Source: Vulcanimicrobiia bacterium (GTDB taxonomy: Bacteria; Eremiobacterota; Eremiobacteria; Baltobacterales; Baltobacteraceae). From it: 17,897 nt of DNA. The notes beneath the pieces were generated by a model. That model did no database searches and was not told the DNA's origin. It saw only the letters and a list, made by a program, of their open reading frames with translations. The stretch's first letter is position 1. Each line of letters opens with the position of its first letter. A program made the translations under genes and the position numbers. Positions 15,408-17,897 of the stretch are shown here, in pieces. The stretch covers positions 1-17,897 of the forward strand of contig JAMXLG010000371.1 of NCBI GenBank assembly GCA_024281135.1, in the 5' to 3' direction.

Positions 15408-16678
15408 CACTTATCGCAGCCGTGATGCTGCACTGGCTCGTCCTCAACGACATCCACCTCGATCCCTACGACACTGGTCCCCCCGCGAGACGCGGCGAGG
15501 ACACGAACATGGCACTGTTCGATTCGAGTGTGGAAGCGATGCGCGCGCGTGTTCCCGATGCAACCGTCATTGTGATCGGCGGCGATCTGCTTGCTCATCA
15601 TTTTCCAGTCCTTGCCCGCCGGGCGCATCAGGATCCATACGCGGCAGGGATAAACACTGCTCGCACTATTGCCACGAAACTCGATAGAGCGTTTCCGAAC
15701 GCCCAGTTTCTCGTCGCAGTAGGCAACAATGATGATCCCTGCGGCGACTATCGCAGCGAATCGGGCGGTCCATACAATCGCGCGCTCGCGCGGGTCTTTG
15801 CGCCGCTTGTTAATCGGCACGGCGCATCGCCGGCGTTTATCGACGACTTTACTCGCGGGGCGTACTACACGTCGTCGCTTCCGAACGGCATGCACGCCGT
15901 CGTGACGAACAGCGTCTTTTGGTCGTTCTTTTTCCGGGGTTCATGTCAAGTGAGCGTGCGCGATCCCGGCGGAAAAGAGATGCAGTGGCTCGGGCAGGTG
16001 CTTGCAATGGGGAAAAACGTCGTTGTGATGCACATGCCTCCGGGATACGATCCGGAGAGTACGACGACGACGCACAGTATTCTGGCGGTACCGTTCCTTC
16101 GCGCTCATTTTGACGGCGAGCTGCGTTCGCTCTTCGATCGAGACCGCGCGAACATTCCGTTTGCGATCGCCGCGCACACACATCGATACGATTTTCGTGT
16201 ACCGGGCGGAGTGCCGATGCTCGTCGCGGCGTCGCTTTCCCCGGTCTATCACAACGAGCCGGCGTTTTTCCGCTTAGACGTCGACGCCGACGGATTGCAC
16301 GACATCGTGCCGTTTACCGACGACCCGGACCTAGGGTGGATGGCGCAACAAAGTTTCGATCAGATGTTCGGAACCAGCGCGTTCACTACACCCGAACTCG
16401 AAGCATTAAGTCACCGTATCGCGGCTGATCCCGAACTTCGGAGCCGATGGATTCGGGCGTTCGACGTATGGGGATTCTACATTGGCGACGTTACCGACAA
16501 CCGCTGGCAGACGTACCGCTGTGCGCAGATCGCGTTCGGCGATGCCTACGCGCGCTGCGCGGGAACGTACGTCCAGTCGGTGACGAATTTGATCTTTGCC
16601 GCAGCCGGGGCAATCGTCCTCATCGTTGCGGGCGCGTTGATCTACGTGACCTGGAGACGCGCTACTCCGTCGTCGTAA
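15401..16678 (+). CDS. Acid-sphingomyelinase-like metallophosphoesterase, copy 2, with C-terminal membrane anchor
   Basis: A 425-residue paralogue of the preceding gene. It has D17/H19 in LNDIHLDP, D62 in GGDLLAHH, GNND (108-111), H211 in HMPPG and H259/H261 in AAHTHRYDF. The glycine normally starting the last motif is alanine here. C114, C182, C374 and C386 align with the four cysteines of copy 1. Residues 396-418 form a membrane helix followed by WRR, which would place the tail inside and the enzyme outside. No proper signal peptide is seen from GTG 15401: the hydrophobic start runs straight into the first strand of the fold. The frame stays open upstream to TTG 15221 and includes a hydrophobic stretch. 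GTG 15401 overlaps the stop of copy 1 (GTGGTAG), suggesting coupling; GTG 15422 and ATG 15425 are alternatives. The 3' end overlaps the sulfurtransferase gene by 17 bp. Confidence 0.85.
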   Translation: MVALIAAVMLHWLVLNDIHLDPYDTGPPARRGEDTNMALFDSSVEAMRARVPDATVIVIGGDLLAHHFPVLARRAHQDPYAAGINTARTIATKLDRAFPNAQFLVAVGNNDDPCGDYRSESGGPYNRALARVFAPLVNRHGASPAFIDDFTRGAYYTSSLPNGMHAVVTNSVFWSFFFRGSCQVSVRDPGGKEMQWLGQVLAMGKNVVVMHMPPGYDPESTTTTHSILAVPFLRAHFDGELRSLFDRDRANIPFAIAAHTHRYDFRVPGGVPMLVAASLSPVYHNEPAFFRLDVDADGLHDIVPFTDDPDLGWMAQQSFDQMFGTSAFTTPELEALSHRIAADPELRSRWIRAFDVWGFYIGDVTDNRWQTYRCAQIAFGDAYARCAGTYVQSVTNLIFAAAGAIVLIVAGALIYVTWRRATPSS

Positions 16679-17504
16679 TCGGACGCGACGGGTCGGCGAT
16701 CCATTCGCTCCAGGAGCCGGCGTAGATGCGTGAGCCTTCGAGGCCTGCGATTTCCATCGCCAGCATGTTCGCTGCTGCCGACACGCCTGAGCCGCATTGG
16801 TGGACGATATGCGTCGGTTTTCCGAACGCTTCGAACGCGTGGCGCAGTTCTTCCGGCGACTTGAAGCGCAAGTCCGCAGAGAAGTTTTCTTTGAAGGGAC
16901 GATTGCGAGCCCCCGGGATATGTCCGGGTATCGGATCGACCGTTTCGTTCTCGCCTCGAAAGCGATCGGCGGCGCGCGCGTCAATGATATGCACACCCGA
17001 ATTCCGAAGATGCCCTGACACATACGTTGCATCAACCACGAGCGCGTTGTTGAGCTTCACGTGAACGTTGCCTGTGCTGCGCGAGCTCGAAGGTGAGGCG
17101 GTAACGTCGTAGCCGGCAGCTGTCCATGCCGCGAAGCCGCCGTCTAGAACGGCGACTGCTGCGTGTCCAATCCATCTGCAGAGCAGCCATAAGCGCGCGG
17201 CAAACATGTCGCCGCCCGCATCATAGCCGACGATTTGCGTTTTGTCGTTAACGCCGATTGATTCGAGGAACGTCGCGAAGTCTTCCGGATCCGGAAGCGG
17301 ATGGCGTCCGTTGTGGCCGGTCTTTTCACCCGCGAGATCGTGCTCGACGTCGGCAAAGAAGGCGCCCGGAATGTGCGCCTCCTGATAGAGTTTGCGGCCG
17401 AGCGAAAAATCCGCGAGCGCGTGACGACAGTCGAGGATGACCCACGACGGGTCGTCGAGGTGCTCGTGTAGCGTACGCGCGTCGACGAGGGTCCTGAACG
17501 CCAC
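16662..17504 (-). CDS. sseA: Sulfurtransferase, 3-mercaptopyruvate type (two rhodanese domains)
   Basis: A 280-residue protein with tandem rhodanese domains. The N-terminal inactive half has WVILDCRH, QEAHIPGAFFADVEHDL, HPLPDPEDFATFL and VLDGGFAAWTAAGY. The C-terminal half has IPGHIPGARNRPFKEN and the active-site loop HQCGSGVSA with C237. The CGSGV(S/T)A loop is typical of 3-mercaptopyruvate sulfurtransferase, whereas thiosulfate sulfurtransferases usually have CRKGVT. The enzyme moves sulfur from mercaptopyruvate to thiol acceptors or cyanide. The start is GTG, one base after the glutaredoxin stop, so the two genes are probably translationally coupled. The 3' end overlaps the convergent phosphoesterase gene by 17 bp. 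Confidence 0.92.
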   Translation of the reverse strand: MAFRTLVDARTLHEHLDDPSWVILDCRHALADFSLGRKLYQEAHIPGAFFADVEHDLAGEKTGHNGRHPLPDPEDFATFLESIGVNDKTQIVGYDAGGDMFAARLWLLCRWIGHAAVAVLDGGFAAWTAAGYDVTASPSSSRSTGNVHVKLNNALVVDATYVSGHLRNSGVHIIDARAADRFRGENETVDPIPGHIPGARNRPFKENFSADLRFKSPEELRHAFEAFGKPTHIVHQCGSGVSAAANMLAMEIAGLEGSRIYAGSWSEWIADPSRPITTTE

Positions 17505-17505
17505 G

Positions 17506-17862
17506 CTAGCGGAGATTGATCGTGGTCTTTGCTTGTGGCTCGCTGCCGAACGTCTCTTTTAGAACGGTTTGCAGTTCGCCGTTTTGCGCCATCGGTCCGA
17601 GAATGTCGGTGTCGCCGTAGAACTTGCCGTTGATGAATACCTTCGGCAGCGTCGGCCAATTCGTCATCTCGGAAAGCACTTCGCGCTTGGGCATGTTCTC
17701 GAGCACGTCGATGACTTCGAACGGATAGCCGAAATGATTGAAAAACTCGATCGTTTCGAGCGTGAATCCGCAGCGGGGCGTATCCTTCGTGCCTTTGCCG
17801 TAGACGAGGATCTTGTTCGCGGTAACTTCGCGTTCGATTTCTTCTTTGAGTTGATCCGACAT
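17506..17862 (-). CDS. grxD: Monothiol-type glutaredoxin (Grx4/GrxD family) with CGFT active site
   Basis: A 118-residue protein with the Grx4 layout: an N-terminal helix, VYGKGTKDTPRCGFT with the single active cysteine C31, a WPTLPKVFINGKF strand with the cis-proline, and GDTDIL near the C-terminus. Class II monothiol glutaredoxins bind glutathione-ligated [2Fe-2S] clusters and hand them to iron-sulfur enzymes. Two signature positions differ: CGFT instead of CGFS, and GDTD where GGxD is usual in the glutathione site. It may therefore bind clusters or thiols differently. AGGA lies 7 nt before the ATG. It is upstream of and nearly abutting the sulfurtransferase gene, a plausible sulfur/Fe-S pair. 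Confidence 0.92.
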   Translation of the reverse strand: MSDQLKEEIEREVTANKILVYGKGTKDTPRCGFTLETIEFFNHFGYPFEVIDVLENMPKREVLSEMTNWPTLPKVFINGKFYGDTDILGPMAQNGELQTVLKETFGSEPQAKTTINLR

Positions 17863-17871
17863 GATGTGTTC

Positions 17872-17897
17872 CTAGCTTGCGGTGACGATTGTTTTTA
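17872..17897 (-). CDS. Possible 3' end of an upstream gene, cut by the window edge
   Basis: On the minus strand a frame open from the window edge reads KTIVTAS and stops at TAG (17874-17872). The stop overlaps the AGGA ribosome site of the glutaredoxin gene, an arrangement common inside operons. Seven codons are far too few to identify anything, and an open frame this short is expected by chance. Confidence 0.2.

Noticed and set aside
1..17897. Mobile elements, CRISPR arrays, tRNA or rRNA
   Set aside because: No transposase or integrase, no regularly spaced direct repeats and no tRNA-like cloverleaf were noticed on reading both strands. Gene spacing leaves little room for them.

Overview
The window reads as a dense bacterial chromosomal segment with high GC content. 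There are about 20 protein genes, gaps of mostly 0 to 75 bp, several 4-bp start/stop overlaps and overlapping convergent 3' ends. I see no insertion sequence, integrase, CRISPR array, tRNA or rRNA. Many products carry signal peptides or lipoboxes. The content (glycine-betaine-type ABC importer, polyphosphate kinase, EgtD, S9 peptidase, EVE protein, acid-sphingomyelinase-like phosphoesterases) and codon style resemble uncultured soil lineages such as Eremiobacterota (WPS-2). That placement is an impression from memory, not a result.

Layout. Positions 1-2246: the 3' part of a short-chain dehydrogenase (+) converges on a two-gene lipid-type operon (-), made of a small fatty-acid-hydroxylase-superfamily di-iron protein followed by an MGDG-synthase/MurG-like glycosyltransferase. 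Positions 2241-7972 are a run of plus-strand genes: lytic transglycosylase lipoprotein, small unknown lipoprotein, histidine methyltransferase EgtD, secreted S9 peptidase, MntP-type manganese exporter and a SAM methyltransferase. Positions 7981-11263 (-) hold a periplasmic cupredoxin and, upstream of it, a four-gene osmoprotectant-type ABC operon (permease, binding protein, ATPase, permease). Positions 11303-13414 (+) encode polyphosphate kinase 1, tail to tail with an EVE-domain protein (-). Positions 13911-16678 (+) encode two tandem, paralogous exported metallophosphoesterases of the acid-sphingomyelinase type. Positions 16662-17862 (-) encode a monothiol-type glutaredoxin and a 3-mercaptopyruvate-type sulfurtransferase.

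How they may work together: most genes look like stress and envelope housekeeping, covering osmotic import, manganese and copper handling, thiol/sulfur chemistry and peptidoglycan and lipid remodelling. The most unusual part is the tandem phosphoesterase pair. Both copies have lost the usual GNH(D/E) histidine and share four matching cysteines. The second copy starts inside, or just at the end of, the Pro/Ser-rich tail of the first. They lie one gene away from polyphosphate kinase, and eukaryotic endopolyphosphatase belongs to the same phosphoesterase family, so a polyphosphate link is a testable but unproven idea.
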